From Pseudomonas sp. 10S4 (GTDB taxonomy: Bacteria; Pseudomonadota; Gammaproteobacteria; Pseudomonadales; Pseudomonadaceae), in NCBI RefSeq assembly GCF_034344865.1, contig NZ_CP133774.1, forward strand, positions 5,146,001-5,210,000: 64,000 nucleotides of DNA, written 5' to 3'. Position numbers and translations under genes: made by a program. Of the stretch, positions 1 through 9,031 are shown piece by piece. Every line of letters begins with the position of its first letter. The stretch's first letter is position 1. The notes beneath the pieces were generated by a model, which was not told the DNA's origin, did not search any database, and saw only the letters and a program-made list of their open reading frames with translations.

Positions 1-1
1 C

Positions 2-2089
2 TTGAAGATACGTTTTGCTGCTGTTTTGCTCCTTCCCTGTGGATTGGTTCATGGCGAACCGCGTTACACCCAGAGTGATTTTGGTGGTGTCGGTTTATTG
101 CAGACCCCTACAGCGCGGATGGCCCCGGCGGGCGAGTTGAGCGTCACTGCCAGTCGTACCGACCCCTATTCGCGTTACAGCTTATCCCTGCAACCGTTCG
201 ATTGGCTGGAAGGCTCGTTCCGTTACACCGCGATCACCAACCGCAAGTACGGCACCGAGGCGTTGAGCGGCGATCAGTCTTTCAAAGACAAGGCCATTGA
301 CGTGAAGGCTCGGCTTTGGGAAGAAAGTCACTGGGCGCCGCAAATCGCGTTGGGGGCTCGGGACATCGGCGGCACCGGATTGTTTTCGAGCGAATATTTC
401 GTCGCCAACAAGCGTTATGCCGACCTTGATTTCAGCCTCGGTATTGCCTGGGGCTATTTGGGTAACCGGGGGATTTCAGCAACCCGCTGGCGGTACTCGA
501 CAGCAAGTTCAATGATCGGCCCCAGAGCGATGCGGCCGTCGCCAGGGCCGGGGGTGAACTCCAACGCTTACTTCAGGGGGCATCCTTCGTTGTTTGGCGG
601 TGTTGCCTATCAAACGCCCTGGAAACCGCTGAGCCTGAAACTCGAATACGAGGGTAACGACTACAAGAATGAGCCACTGGACAACCCGATCAAGCAAGAC
701 TTGCCGATCAATATCGGTGTGGTCTACAAGTTGGCCGACAGTATCGATTTGAGTGCGGCCTGGGAGCGCGGCAATACCGCGATGTTCGGCATCACCTTGC
801 ACACCAATTTTGTCAGCCGCAAGGCTCCGGCCAAAACCTACGACCCGCCTGCCGAGCCACTGCCGGCACAGGCGCCGTCGACCCCGCTCGATCAGGTCAA
901 CTGGGCGAATGTCTCCAGCCGACTGCAGCAAAATGCCGGTTACAAGGTCAAGCGTATTGCCCAGCGCGGTTCGGAGTTGTTGGTGTATGGCGAACAGTCC
1001 CGCTACTTCAACCCGGCCAAGGGCGTGGGGCGGGCCAGCCGGATTCTCGATAACAGCGTTAATCAGGACATCGACTGGTTCACCCTGATTGACCAGCGTT
1101 ATGACATGTCGATAGAGGAAACCAGCGTGCCTCGGGAAACGTTCCGCGCGGTGGTGAACAATGATCAACCACTGAAGGATCTGCACCGCTCGACTGAGGT
1201 CAATCCGGCACTGGCACACCAGGAAAACACCCTCTATTCCCAGGCCCTGGACCCGTTCAACTACGGCTTTGGCCTCGGCTACAAACAGAACATCGGCGGC
1301 CCCGACGGACTGCTCTATCAGTTCACCGCCGACGCCGATGCGCAGTACCGTTTGACCCGAAATATCTGGTTGAGCGGCATGCTGAGCGCCAACCTGCTAA
1401 ACAACTACGACAAGTTCACCTACGATGCGCCGAGCGGGTTGCCCCGTGTGCGTACCGATCTGCGCAAATACCTGACCACCTCTGATGTAACGATGCCGAC
1501 GTTCCAGCTCAACCACGCTGTGCAGCTGGATCAGAACCTGTATGGCATGGTTTACGGCGGCTACCTGGAATCCATGTTTGCCGGGGTCGGCAGTGAAGTC
1601 CTGTATCGGCCCATGGGGCAACGTTGGTCGGTGGGTGCCGACTTGAACTTCGTCCGCCAGCGCGACTTCAATCAGGGCTTTGGACTGCGTGATTACCAGA
1701 CTGTCACGGGGCATGTGACCGGCTACACCGAGCTGCCCGGTGATGTGCATGCGGCAGTCAGTGTCGGGCGTTATCTGGCTCGTGACTGGGGCACTACCGT
1801 GGATTTGTCGCGCGAGTTCAACAACGGCGTGAAGTTCGGTGGCTGGGTTACGCTGACCACCGCCTCGAAAGAAGACTATGGCGAGGGCAGCTTCGATAAG
1901 GGGATCTACATTTCCATTCCGTTTGACGAATTGATGAGTACCTCGACGATGCGCCGGGCCAATGTAGTCTGGGCACCATTGACCCGCGATGGTGGCGCAC
2001 GCCTGAACCGCGCCTACTCTTTACAGACCATGACTGACGGGCGTGACAGCGACCTGTTCTACAACAACTTCGAGAAAATCACTGAATGA
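2..2089 (+). CDS. YjbH-domain outer-membrane exopolysaccharide protein
   Basis: YjbH/GfcD-family proteins are beta-rich outer-membrane proteins encoded with exopolysaccharide operons and are thought to help export polymer. The product is 695 residues, the usual length. Residues 1-18 form a signal peptide, followed by the family start GGVGLLQTPTARM and later the segment GGVAYQTPWKPLSLKLEYE. The start used is TTG at base 2, but the upstream side is cut by the window, so the true start is uncertain. Residues about 157-183 (bases 473-550) read as non-family sequence. The next frame there gives GDFSNPLAVLDSKFNDRPQ, so a G is missing in the run 468-472 and one is extra in 550-554. The stop overlaps the vanZ-like start (ATGA), so the two genes are probably cotranscribed as the tail of an exopolysaccharide operon. 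Confidence 0.85.
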   Translation: MKIRFAAVLLLPCGLVHGEPRYTQSDFGGVGLLQTPTARMAPAGELSVTASRTDPYSRYSLSLQPFDWLEGSFRYTAITNRKYGTEALSGDQSFKDKAIDVKARLWEESHWAPQIALGARDIGGTGLFSSEYFVANKRYADLDFSLGIAWGYLGNRGISATRWRYSTASSMIGPRAMRPSPGPGVNSNAYFRGHPSLFGGVAYQTPWKPLSLKLEYEGNDYKNEPLDNPIKQDLPINIGVVYKLADSIDLSAAWERGNTAMFGITLHTNFVSRKAPAKTYDPPAEPLPAQAPSTPLDQVNWANVSSRLQQNAGYKVKRIAQRGSELLVYGEQSRYFNPAKGVGRASRILDNSVNQDIDWFTLIDQRYDMSIEETSVPRETFRAVVNNDQPLKDLHRSTEVNPALAHQENTLYSQALDPFNYGFGLGYKQNIGGPDGLLYQFTADADAQYRLTRNIWLSGMLSANLLNNYDKFTYDAPSGLPRVRTDLRKYLTTSDVTMPTFQLNHAVQLDQNLYGMVYGGYLESMFAGVGSEVLYRPMGQRWSVGADLNFVRQRDFNQGFGLRDYQTVTGHVTGYTELPGDVHAAVSVGRYLARDWGTTVDLSREFNNGVKFGGWVTLTTASKEDYGEGSFDKGIYISIPFDELMSTSTMRRANVVWAPLTRDGGARLNRAYSLQTMTDGRDSDLFYNNFEKITE

Positions 2090-2445
2090 TTGTGCGGCTC
2101 AAGCGTTTGGTCGAATTGCCATTCTGGTGTCGGGGGCTGGCCTTTGCCGTGGTGAGCTTGATCCTGTTGACTGCCGGGTTGCGCCCGCAGCCAATCCCGG
2201 AGCTGTTTGTCCAGGAAGATAAGCTCCATCACTGGGTGGGTTTCCTGGTCTTTGCGTGTAGCTGTCGCCTGGCGTTCCCGGGGGTGAAGTTGCTGTGGAT
2301 AGCCCTGGGGTGTTTGCTCACGGGCGTGCTCATCGAGGGTGCGCAGGGCTTGATGCCGCTGCGCACAGCTTCGCCTTACGACATGCTGGCAAACAGTCTG
2401 GGCGTGCTGACGGGATTGCTGATTGCCTGGCGCTGGATGCGCTGA
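2086..2445 (+). CDS. VanZ-like family membrane protein
   Basis: This small membrane protein of 119 residues has three to four hydrophobic segments and the VanZ-like pattern. The conserved features are DKLHHWVGFLVFA near residues 45-57 and the C-terminal SPYDMLANSLGVLTGL. VanZ-like proteins are often found in polysaccharide loci, but their biochemical role there is not established. The start overlaps the yjbH stop by four bases (ATGA), which indicates translational coupling. It ends 26 bp before the convergent beta-helix gene, with no clear terminator between them. Confidence 0.8.
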   Translation: MIVRLKRLVELPFWCRGLAFAVVSLILLTAGLRPQPIPELFVQEDKLHHWVGFLVFACSCRLAFPGVKLLWIALGCLLTGVLIEGAQGLMPLRTASPYDMLANSLGVLTGLLIAWRWMR

Positions 2446-2471
2446 GGAGAGGGCGGGTCGGGTTTGCTAAC

Positions 2472-4039
2472 TCATACCAGCCCTATGCATTGCCAGGCGG
2501 CGACGCCTGGTGCGTCGGTTCGAATGAAGGTGATCGCGGAGCCTGGCGCCAACACTTTAAAAGGGCCCTGGTTCCCGAGCGCGAGGTTGCCCCCAGAGAT
2601 GAATCTCACCGGATTGGAGCTCACCAGCAGGGTCAAGGTTTCGCCCGGCATGTGGTAGCCGTTGATGGTGTCGATTGTCAGCCCCGGGCCAAACTCGACG
2701 TTGACGAAGGCATGAGCTTTTACCTCCAACCCGCGTCCAGCGTTGAACGACATAGTAGAATGCACCCCCGTCGTCCCGACGCCGGCCTTGGACGGTGAGT
2801 CGAGCCTGACGCCGCCATGATTCTTGCCGACCACCAGGTTCGACATGCTGCCTGCCACGATAGGGGAGCGAATCGACGCCATGCAGTTTTTGCCGCAATC
2901 CAGGCCAGTGACGACGTTGGCGAAACGCGGTGCGATCAACTCCAGCCCGGACGACGAGTTATTTTGCCGGACGGCGGTAATGACCGTTTCAAACCATGGC
3001 GCAATCATCACGATATTTTCGCAACGGTCGATATCGATGCCGACGCTGGCGCGCTGAAAACTGGGGTTGGTGAAGGTAATGTTGTTGGGCCGTATGTCGT
3101 AGGCGGGATTGAACCTGCCGATGTAGGAGCCGACACCCACGGAACCCAGCCCGTACACACCGTCAAATCGACACTCGTCGAATTCGATATGTTCGCATTG
3201 TCCCATCAGCACCAACCCTCGCGATTTCGCCAGCGGCCGCTCGATCAGTACGTGGTCCACAAGACCAAATTGAATGGGCGCCTGAGTATTTTTATACCCC
3301 CCACGAGCCGTAAACCGTCACCGGCAAATCCTTTGACGAATAGTCGCCGCAGCTCGAAATCCCACAAGCCACCGTCCGGCCCGCTTACCTTGCCCTCCAG
3401 GCTGATGCCATCTTGCAAAGGGTTATGTACGTAGTCGCCGGCGAGGGTAAAACCCTCCAGCAATACGCCCCTGATTTTCCCCTCCTGCATGCGCACGAAT
3501 TGTGTGTGCGCAGACGCCAGGGCGCGGATCACGGTGCCGCTCCACTGACGTGTATCCTGGCGTCCCGCAATGTGCCCTTTGCCTATGGCGCGCGTGCCGT
3601 CGACCAGTTCGATGTACTGGGCATTGAGCACCCCGTCAGGCAATTCGATTTCATAACCCGAGGACAGGGCTCGATTGATCGCTGTCGTGTGGTCGAGGAG
3701 CGAGGCACCGGAGGTCACATCGCCTCGCTCGGCTTTCGTCATGAAGTCCAGCAGGCTGTGACTTTCCCGCAGCTTATCGCCAACGGTGCGTGATTCAGCG
3801 CCCGTTCCCGATTGCAGAAAACCCACCATGTTCGGCCCCATCTTGGGGTCCATGGAGTTGGCAAGGTCTTGCTGTAAATCCTGTGTGGGAACCAACGCCT
3901 GATTGGTATCGGCTTTGCGATTGCTCAGAGATGGCTGCGAGCCAGGCTCCGTGGGAATCCTTTCATCGGCCCCCAGCGCCAGGCCAGCGGTGGCGCCGGC
4001 GGTGGCAGCGAGTAGCTGGCGTCTGGTGAGAGGGCGCAT
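2472..4039 (-). pseudogene. Tat-exported right-handed beta-helix (pectate-lyase-like) protein, frameshifted
   Basis: The gene is split into two frames that join cleanly. The N-terminal part opens with a twin-arginine signal (RPLTRRQLLAATAGATAG), a linker, then a beta-helix entry region (LLDHTTAINRALSSGYEIELPDG). The C-terminal part (from about 3296 down to 2472) continues the beta-helix repeats (IEFDECRFDG, ITFTNPSF, LELIAPRF). One base missing from the C run 3297-3302 (G run on the coding strand) restores a single 522-residue protein across GLRLVGG/YKNTQAPIQFG. The start at 4039 is chosen over 4045 because AGGA lies at proper spacing. Such proteins bind or cleave polysaccharides, and next to a sugar transferase this one probably modifies the polymer. 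The exact substrate is unknown. Confidence 0.75.
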
Positions 4040-4169
4040 GATCATCCTGATAGTGGAAGGACGGCGATCCGGGGCAGTCCGGCGCCGTCAGTGGCGTTAT
4101 TGCCCGCGCCGGGGCGCCGTCGGGAACAGGCTCAAGCGTAGACCGCGTATGGGCGCAGGGGCGCCGTTG

Positions 4170-5564
4170 TTAATAGATGTCCTTGGAAAACAGCGTGAAG
4201 GGCGTCTTGATCAGAATCTTGATATCAAGCCACAACGACCAGTTGTTGATGTAGTTGAGGTCGATTTCCACGCGTTTTTGCATCTTGTCGATGGTCTCGG
4301 TTTCGCCGCGGCAGCCACTGATCTGCGCAAGCCCGGTGATGCCCGGTTTGATCCGATGGCGCGCCATGTATGCGCGAATTTTGCCGGTGTAGTAGTCGTT
4401 ATGGGCGACGGCATGCGGACGAGGTCCGACCAACGCCATATGCCCTTGCAGAACATTGAAGAACTGCGGCAATTCATCGATGGAGGTGCGCCGTATAAAG
4501 CGCCCGATCGGTGTAATGCGAGTGTCCTGACGGCTGGCCTGTTGGACCTCGTGATCATCGTGCAGGCGCATGGAGCGAAACTTCCAGACCTTGATGATCT
4601 TGCCATTCCAGCCGTGGCGCTCCTGTTTGAAGATGACCGGGCCGGGAGAGGAGATTTTCACCGCTAGCGCAACAACCAGAAGCAGCGGACTGAAGCCGAT
4701 CAGTGCCAGGGCCGCCAGGCTTCGATCGAGCAGGGCCTTGCTCAGCGCCGCCGTAGGGTAACTGGTCAACGGACTTTCATTGAGGTGGATGGCCGGCAAG
4801 CCATCCACCTCACTGATGGAATGATTGAGCAGGGTCATGCTGCCCAGGTCGGGAACCCAGACGACGTCCACATTCGAGTCAAGAAGATCGATGTACAGCG
4901 CTTCGACCTGTTTGGCTTCGCTCAACGACAGCGCAATGTATAGCCGCCGGATGTCGTGAACCCTGATGAGTTCGCGCAGCTCCTCCAGCGGGCCTATGAC
5001 CCTGTGGGTGTTGACGCTGGTCGACAATTGGTTCGGTTTAGAACTGATCAGGCCAATCAGCGGCGGATACTCGGTCATGGCCAGCTTGTCCGCCAGTTTT
5101 ACCGCCAATGGGTCGGTGCCGATAATCAGCGTGTTGTTTTGGCTGTGCAACTGCCGATGGTAGTGTCTGGAAATGGTGTGCAGCGGCAGATACAGCAAAG
5201 CCTGCAGGAAATAACCGGCAAAGGCCCAGATCAGGATCACCTCCCGGGAAAACAGCTCGCTGGTCTTGCTCAGGAATCCGATGCTGGTCAATCCCGTTAA
5301 CGTCAGCATCCAGCCAAGCAACAGCCGTCCCAGGCCGTTAAGGTAACCATGCCGTTTGTGATAGACCTGCAGCAGCGAATAGGACGGAACCGAACCCAGG
5401 AAGGTGAGAACCGTCAGCACCCGATAGTGGGCGTCGATTTCACCGGTTTGATACAACGCGAGCGCAAATAGCAGTGCATTGACCGAAGTAATGGCAATTG
5501 CCCATTGCCCCCAAAAAGTGAGCCCTTTGGTTATGCTTTTGCGATTAATACGATGATGTTCCAT
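4170..5564 (-). CDS. Undecaprenyl-phosphate sugar phosphotransferase (WcaJ-type initiating transferase)
   Basis: The enzyme moves a sugar-1-phosphate from a UDP-sugar onto undecaprenyl phosphate at the inner membrane, which is the first step of exopolysaccharide assembly. The 464-residue protein has N-terminal membrane segments and a CoA-binding-like middle domain (NTLIIGTDPLAVKLADKLA). A C-terminal bacterial sugar-transferase domain follows, with FKQERHGWNGKIIKVWKFRSM, RRTSIDELPQFFNVLQG and LVGPRPHA, and it ends in the family tail. The ATG at 5564 is preferred over the longer frame to 5738 because GAGGG sits about 9 bp upstream and the extra 58 residues look non-coding. Beta-helix protein next door and YjbH opposite suggest one exopolysaccharide locus. 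Confidence 0.9.
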   Translation of the reverse strand: MEHHRINRKSITKGLTFWGQWAIAITSVNALLFALALYQTGEIDAHYRVLTVLTFLGSVPSYSLLQVYHKRHGYLNGLGRLLLGWMLTLTGLTSIGFLSKTSELFSREVILIWAFAGYFLQALLYLPLHTISRHYHRQLHSQNNTLIIGTDPLAVKLADKLAMTEYPPLIGLISSKPNQLSTSVNTHRVIGPLEELRELIRVHDIRRLYIALSLSEAKQVEALYIDLLDSNVDVVWVPDLGSMTLLNHSISEVDGLPAIHLNESPLTSYPTAALSKALLDRSLAALALIGFSPLLLVVALAVKISSPGPVIFKQERHGWNGKIIKVWKFRSMRLHDDHEVQQASRQDTRITPIGRFIRRTSIDELPQFFNVLQGHMALVGPRPHAVAHNDYYTGKIRAYMARHRIKPGITGLAQISGCRGETETIDKMQKRVEIDLNYINNWSLWLDIKILIKTPFTLFSKDIY

Positions 5565-6070
5565 AGCGGTATCCCTCGAGGGCGTGCGCCACGTTGTATT
5601 CAAGTCGACGGTTAATAACTGGCAGCCGCGCGCAAAGAGCCAATGTGATTCCACCAACAGTTTTATTGTCGGGAAGGAATAACGACGGGCATCTAATGAG
5701 TCAGGTAGTTTTATTCTTATGAGGGCATCAGTTGGCAAGCTTTCTCAGTGAACGGTTTTATACTAATGCCTTAATCTTTGCGGGTGTCAGACGAATTATA
5801 ACGGTCGTGGTTTTTCCAGGGAGTTATAAAAGGTCGTGCATTTTTATTTGGCGTGTGACGCAAAGGCTTCTATAACGATATGACATTTACGTGTGTGCTT
5901 GCCGAATAGCAAGCAGGCGGCGGGGGGATGAAAAAAGACGGGTGTCATAACCGTTGCGCGCGGCAGTACAGGAGAGGCGAGAACACAGGGAGGGTCGGCA
6001 GTGAAAGTACGCGGTGTATCTGTTGGTGTGGGTTGTCGCTATATTCTTGTTTTTGTCGCGACGTCAATAA
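5565..6070. other. Gene-free stretch upstream of the sugar transferase
   Basis: About 500 bases lie between the sugar transferase start and the 3' end of the response-regulator gene. No supported ORF is present. Visible are a 7-bp hairpin (TGCTTGC, loop CGAATA, GCAAGCA at 5896-5915) and the related motif pair annotated separately. The promoter of the sugar transferase gene should lie here, but no convincing -35/-10 pair was identified. Confidence 0.5.
5796..5845. repeat. Two related ATTATAA/GTTATAA-GGTCGTG motifs, possible regulator site
   Basis: TTATAACGGTCGTGGTTTTT (from 5797) and TTATAAAAGGTCGTGCATTT (from 5824) share a TTATAA-GGTCGTG-TTT pattern with a spacing of about 27 bp, near 2.5 helical turns. 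They sit about 230-280 bp upstream of the sugar transferase start. That they bind a regulator is only an inference. Confidence 0.3.
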
Positions 6071-6739
6071 TCAGTGAGCCACTCTAATCCTTTGTGCCAG
6101 GCAGTAGCCGCGATTCCGGACTGAACGTAGCAGCCGCTCTCCATTCGCCGCATTCTTGAACTTTGTCTGAAGCCGGCTCAAGCACATCTCCAAGCCACTG
6201 TAGTGTTCAGGGTCTTTATCAATACGCAGAATGAGATCTGTCTTGCTGAGTACTCGTTGGTCGTTAAGTACCAGTTGTGTGAGCATCAACGCTTCAGTGC
6301 CAGTCAGGGGGATAGTGATATCTTCTTTGACCAACGTGCGCTCATCGCCGTTGAACCACCAGGTTTCGGGGTTATGCGGTAATTCTTTAATTCGACTGAC
6401 CGCAGAGATGAACTCTTCATCGGCCACCGGTTTTTTCAGAAAACCATCGACGCCAAAGTGAGAGAAGTGATTGAGTTCAGAGTGCTCTGAGTTGAGTGTG
6501 ATCAAGATGATTTCTGCGTCTTTCTGGTTTTTTCGAATAAAGCTGACGTCGTTCAACGATATGTCTGCCTGATCGAGCAGAATATGACTGAAGCGTTTCT
6601 TTTTTATCCGTTCACAGCTGAGTTTCCCAGACTCGATTTCGAATTGAGAACACAGGCGTTGTGCAAGTAGCGCCTCTATAGCTTGTCGGGCAAGTTGGTC
6701 GCGGGTAAAAACTAGAAAGTTACTGCTGGGGGTATTCAC
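6071..6739 (-). CDS. OmpR-like response regulator, atypical receiver
   Basis: The 222-residue protein has a CheY-like receiver (about 7-115) and an OmpR/PhoB winged-helix DNA-binding domain (about 125-215, with LTGTEALMLTQLVLN and LRSVRNRGYCL). The receiver keeps a candidate phosphoacceptor Asp56 (ILLDQAD), Thr81 and a Lys in FLKKPV. The acidic pair at the start is reduced to one Asp (FTRDQ), so phosphorylation may be weak or absent. The start is a GTG with GGAAGGAG upstream. It lies 39 bp downstream of the degenerate EAL gene in the same direction, so it is probably cotranscribed. No histidine kinase gene is adjacent. The targets may be the flanking polysaccharide genes, which is an inference from position. 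Confidence 0.75.
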   Translation of the reverse strand: MNTPSSNFLVFTRDQLARQAIEALLAQRLCSQFEIESGKLSCERIKKKRFSHILLDQADISLNDVSFIRKNQKDAEIILITLNSEHSELNHFSHFGVDGFLKKPVADEEFISAVSRIKELPHNPETWWFNGDERTLVKEDITIPLTGTEALMLTQLVLNDQRVLSKTDLILRIDKDPEHYSGLEMCLSRLQTKFKNAANGERLLRSVRNRGYCLAQRIRVAH

Positions 6740-6778
6740 AATTAAGGCTCCTTCCTACATAGGTGAAATCATTAAGGC

Positions 6779-7531
6779 TTAAGTAACCTCGGTGGGCGAG
6801 TAGTACCTGCCCTGGAAAAAATCGAAGGGCATGCTTCGGGCCAGCGTATGCAGCGCGCTATGCTCTACGCGGTCGGCGATGAATTTGATTTTGCTGTTGT
6901 GGATCATGCTGCTCAGGCAGTCATAGGACCGGTTGAAAAAGTCCTGGCTTTTGTCGACCATGATGTCGAAGTTCGATTTTGTCAGGTCGACTTTTACATA
7001 GTCGAAAAAGTCCAGGCTGATCAGTGTCTCGGCACTGTCATCGCTCAGGTCATAACCATCGAATGCGATTTCGACCCCGTTATCCTTCAACAAATGAATG
7101 TGACTGATAATGGTTCTTTTTTCTTTTAAGTTGATAGCCCTGAACGAGCCTTCCTGAATGCTGGGTACTAATTGTTGCCCAAGACCCTTAAGTGTCACCT
7201 GCAGGCTGGTCATTTCCTTGATCAAGGCGTTATCCAATAAAGAAGAATGACTCATGGTCACAAACTTCCGGTTCGGGGTCGTCGCGAACGCTGTTGGAGT
7301 AGCGGCAGAATGCGGAGTGGCATTCAATTGAATTCGCGCCAGTACCTCACGATAGAGGGCCAGCGGATGAGTAGGGCGCAGTGGCTGATACGCGTTAAGG
7401 TGCGCGTGATGTTTTATGGCCTTGGCATAAAACTCACTACCAAACAAATCATTGTTGCGTCTGAGTATCGACTGCCTGAAAAAACTTAAGGTGAAGCTTT
7501 CTTGAATTGAGTGTTGCTTGCTTGGTTCCAT
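6779..7531 (-). CDS. Degenerate EAL-domain protein, probably non-catalytic
   Basis: The C-terminal half aligns by eye with EAL c-di-GMP phosphodiesterases. IAFDGYDLSDDS stands where IALDDFGTGYSS is expected, YVKVDL matches the KxD strand, IADRVEH matches IAEGVE, and FFQGRYYSP matches the QGYYFSRP end. The EAL signature itself is SEFYA, the second Asp of DDFG is Gly, and the ExxE glutamate is Asp. Catalysis is therefore unlikely, and a role as a ligand sensor or protein partner is more plausible. It has 250 residues and an AAAGGAG ribosome site 8 bp before the ATG. It sits between two winged-helix regulators, suggesting a three-gene regulatory unit. It is not assigned to a named family. Confidence 0.65.
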   Translation of the reverse strand: MEPSKQHSIQESFTLSFFRQSILRRNNDLFGSEFYAKAIKHHAHLNAYQPLRPTHPLALYREVLARIQLNATPHSAATPTAFATTPNRKFVTMSHSSLLDNALIKEMTSLQVTLKGLGQQLVPSIQEGSFRAINLKEKRTIISHIHLLKDNGVEIAFDGYDLSDDSAETLISLDFFDYVKVDLTKSNFDIMVDKSQDFFNRSYDCLSSMIHNSKIKFIADRVEHSALHTLARSMPFDFFQGRYYSPTEVT

Positions 7532-7561
7532 GACTCAGCTCCTTTGAGGGGATTAAGTTTT

Positions 7562-8275
7562 CTATTTGGCAGACATGACGCCTCGTAACAGTCGGTAGCC
7601 ATAACCTCGAACGCTATGGATAATGTTGATTCCAAAGTTTCTTTTTATTTTGTTTCGAAGGCGGCTGATGGACTTTTCCAGGACGCGCGAATCGTAGAGT
7701 CTTATATTCAGTCCCATGGCTTCGGCAATACTGTCATGGTGCAAAATATTGCCTTGCGCGTTGATAAGCGCATCCAGTACTTTCATTTCTTGATAAGCAA
7801 GGTCCAGTTTTAGTTTGTCGTCACTTAAATGCAGGCACGTTTGATCCAGGGTTAACCTGATCGAAGGTCGCCATTCAGGACTGTCGAACAAGACAGATAT
7901 CAACTCTGCCTTTTTGTCCGGGTCGTTAGGTGCGTAGATGCAATGATCGGCGCCGGCCCGGTAACATTCAATCTTGGCGTGCGGAGAATTATAGTTAATA
8001 TTGGTGATGACAACTAACTCTGCATATTTCTCGCGTAACGTTCCGATAAGTTCCAGAGTGTCACTAAGAGCATAGGCATCGTCGATTTCTATCACTATGG
8101 CGCCAGGCGCCTCGCCTTCAACATCAGGTTTTAGAACATTAGTGCGATCTAATGTATGCGCGTGTATAGGGTTTGTTACGCTTCGCGGCTCTAACGCCTC
8201 TCCCGAATTCCAATTGTGTCCAATGGCAAGAATGCTCTTTTGGTCATTTTTGATCGTGTTATCCGTACTCATCAT
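7562..8275 (-). CDS. Winged-helix transcriptional regulator with degenerate receiver
   Basis: The C-terminal domain is OmpR/PhoB type (about residues 130-230; ALINAQGNILHHDSIAEAMG, SRLRNKIKRNFGINIIHSVRGYGYRLL). The N-terminal region keeps only an alternating beta-alpha pattern (GAIVIEIDDAY, AELVVITNINY). The switch Lys is missing (HCIYAPND), so it is probably phosphorylation-independent. The ATG at 8275 (or the adjacent ATG at 8272) is preferred over an upstream frame to 8305. It is the first gene of the three-gene regulatory unit and faces 757 bp of gene-free DNA holding a strong dyad. Base composition is low: the line at 8041 has 26 G+C in 60. Confidence 0.7.
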   Translation of the reverse strand: MMSTDNTIKNDQKSILAIGHNWNSGEALEPRSVTNPIHAHTLDRTNVLKPDVEGEAPGAIVIEIDDAYALSDTLELIGTLREKYAELVVITNINYNSPHAKIECYRAGADHCIYAPNDPDKKAELISVLFDSPEWRPSIRLTLDQTCLHLSDDKLKLDLAYQEMKVLDALINAQGNILHHDSIAEAMGLNIRLYDSRVLEKSISRLRNKIKRNFGINIIHSVRGYGYRLLRGVMSAK

Positions 8276-9031
8276 GCTAATGACTCTTATGTGCTGGCGT
8301 CGCAATCTTAATACACAAAATACTGAAGTTATCTGACGTTTTATAACATTCGCCTCGCTGGGAGACCCGCCGAACTGGTCAATTCGTAGCGATCAATTTC
8401 ATTCGGCTCAACGACATAGCTACTTATCGAGGTTGTATCTCGCTTGTTTTTGTGAGAGGCGACTAGTTGATACGAGATTTGTCAGGCTGCCCGGGATCTC
8501 CGGGTTGACTTTTTCAAGGCTGCACTAGCAAGGGCTTCAAAAGTGGGATATGAGTGGGCCGCGTATCAGGCGCCATAAGGGGGCAGATCCAGAGAATTTC
8601 GGGTAGAAACTGTGCAGTGTTCGCATTTTTTATGCCTTGAAATTCACTTATAAGAATATTCTAGAATGTTCTATGAGTGATGCCGGTGCGCCGTTCAGAG
8701 TAGTCACCGCAATATCGCCTCTTTTTAGGGCGGAATGAGTGGTGGCGTATTTTAGTTAAGGTTTTTTGTATTGAGTTTGTAATGCGCAGCTAAAAAAGTC
8801 GGTTTTTTAACTAGTAGGTATTCTGCCTGATTATCGAAGAAACGATAAGTACTGATATCATTATGATATTGAAGTGACATCAATTTGACGTCATTCTTTA
8901 TGTTGTTCGGAGCATCGCGTTTCGCTGTAGTGCTCGTGGGCACCAAGAGGGATGGCAGCGATGCATTCTGGTGCAGAAAGCAGATGATCCAGCGCCAAAC
9001 CCGATCAGCTCTGGTAATCAAGAGCACTGAC
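8276..9031. other. Long gene-free regulatory stretch between wssI and the regulator cassette
   Basis: About 756 AT-rich bases lie between the end of the restored wssI and the start of the first regulator gene, both on the minus strand. No ORF here has credible coding character. The promoter of the regulators is expected here. The notable content is the 37-bp dyad at 8644-8680. Confidence 0.6.
8644..8680. promoter_or_regulatory. 37-bp imperfect inverted repeat centred on TCTAGA
   Basis: The core AGAATATTCTAGAATGTTCT (8653-8672) is palindromic at 18 of 20 positions. The outer arms TCACTTAT and ATGAGTGA extend it with one bulge. It lies about 370-400 bp upstream of the first regulator gene and about 350 bp downstream of wssI. 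It could be an operator for one of the neighbouring winged-helix proteins or a transcript hairpin. There is no U run, so it is not a normal terminator. Confidence 0.55.
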
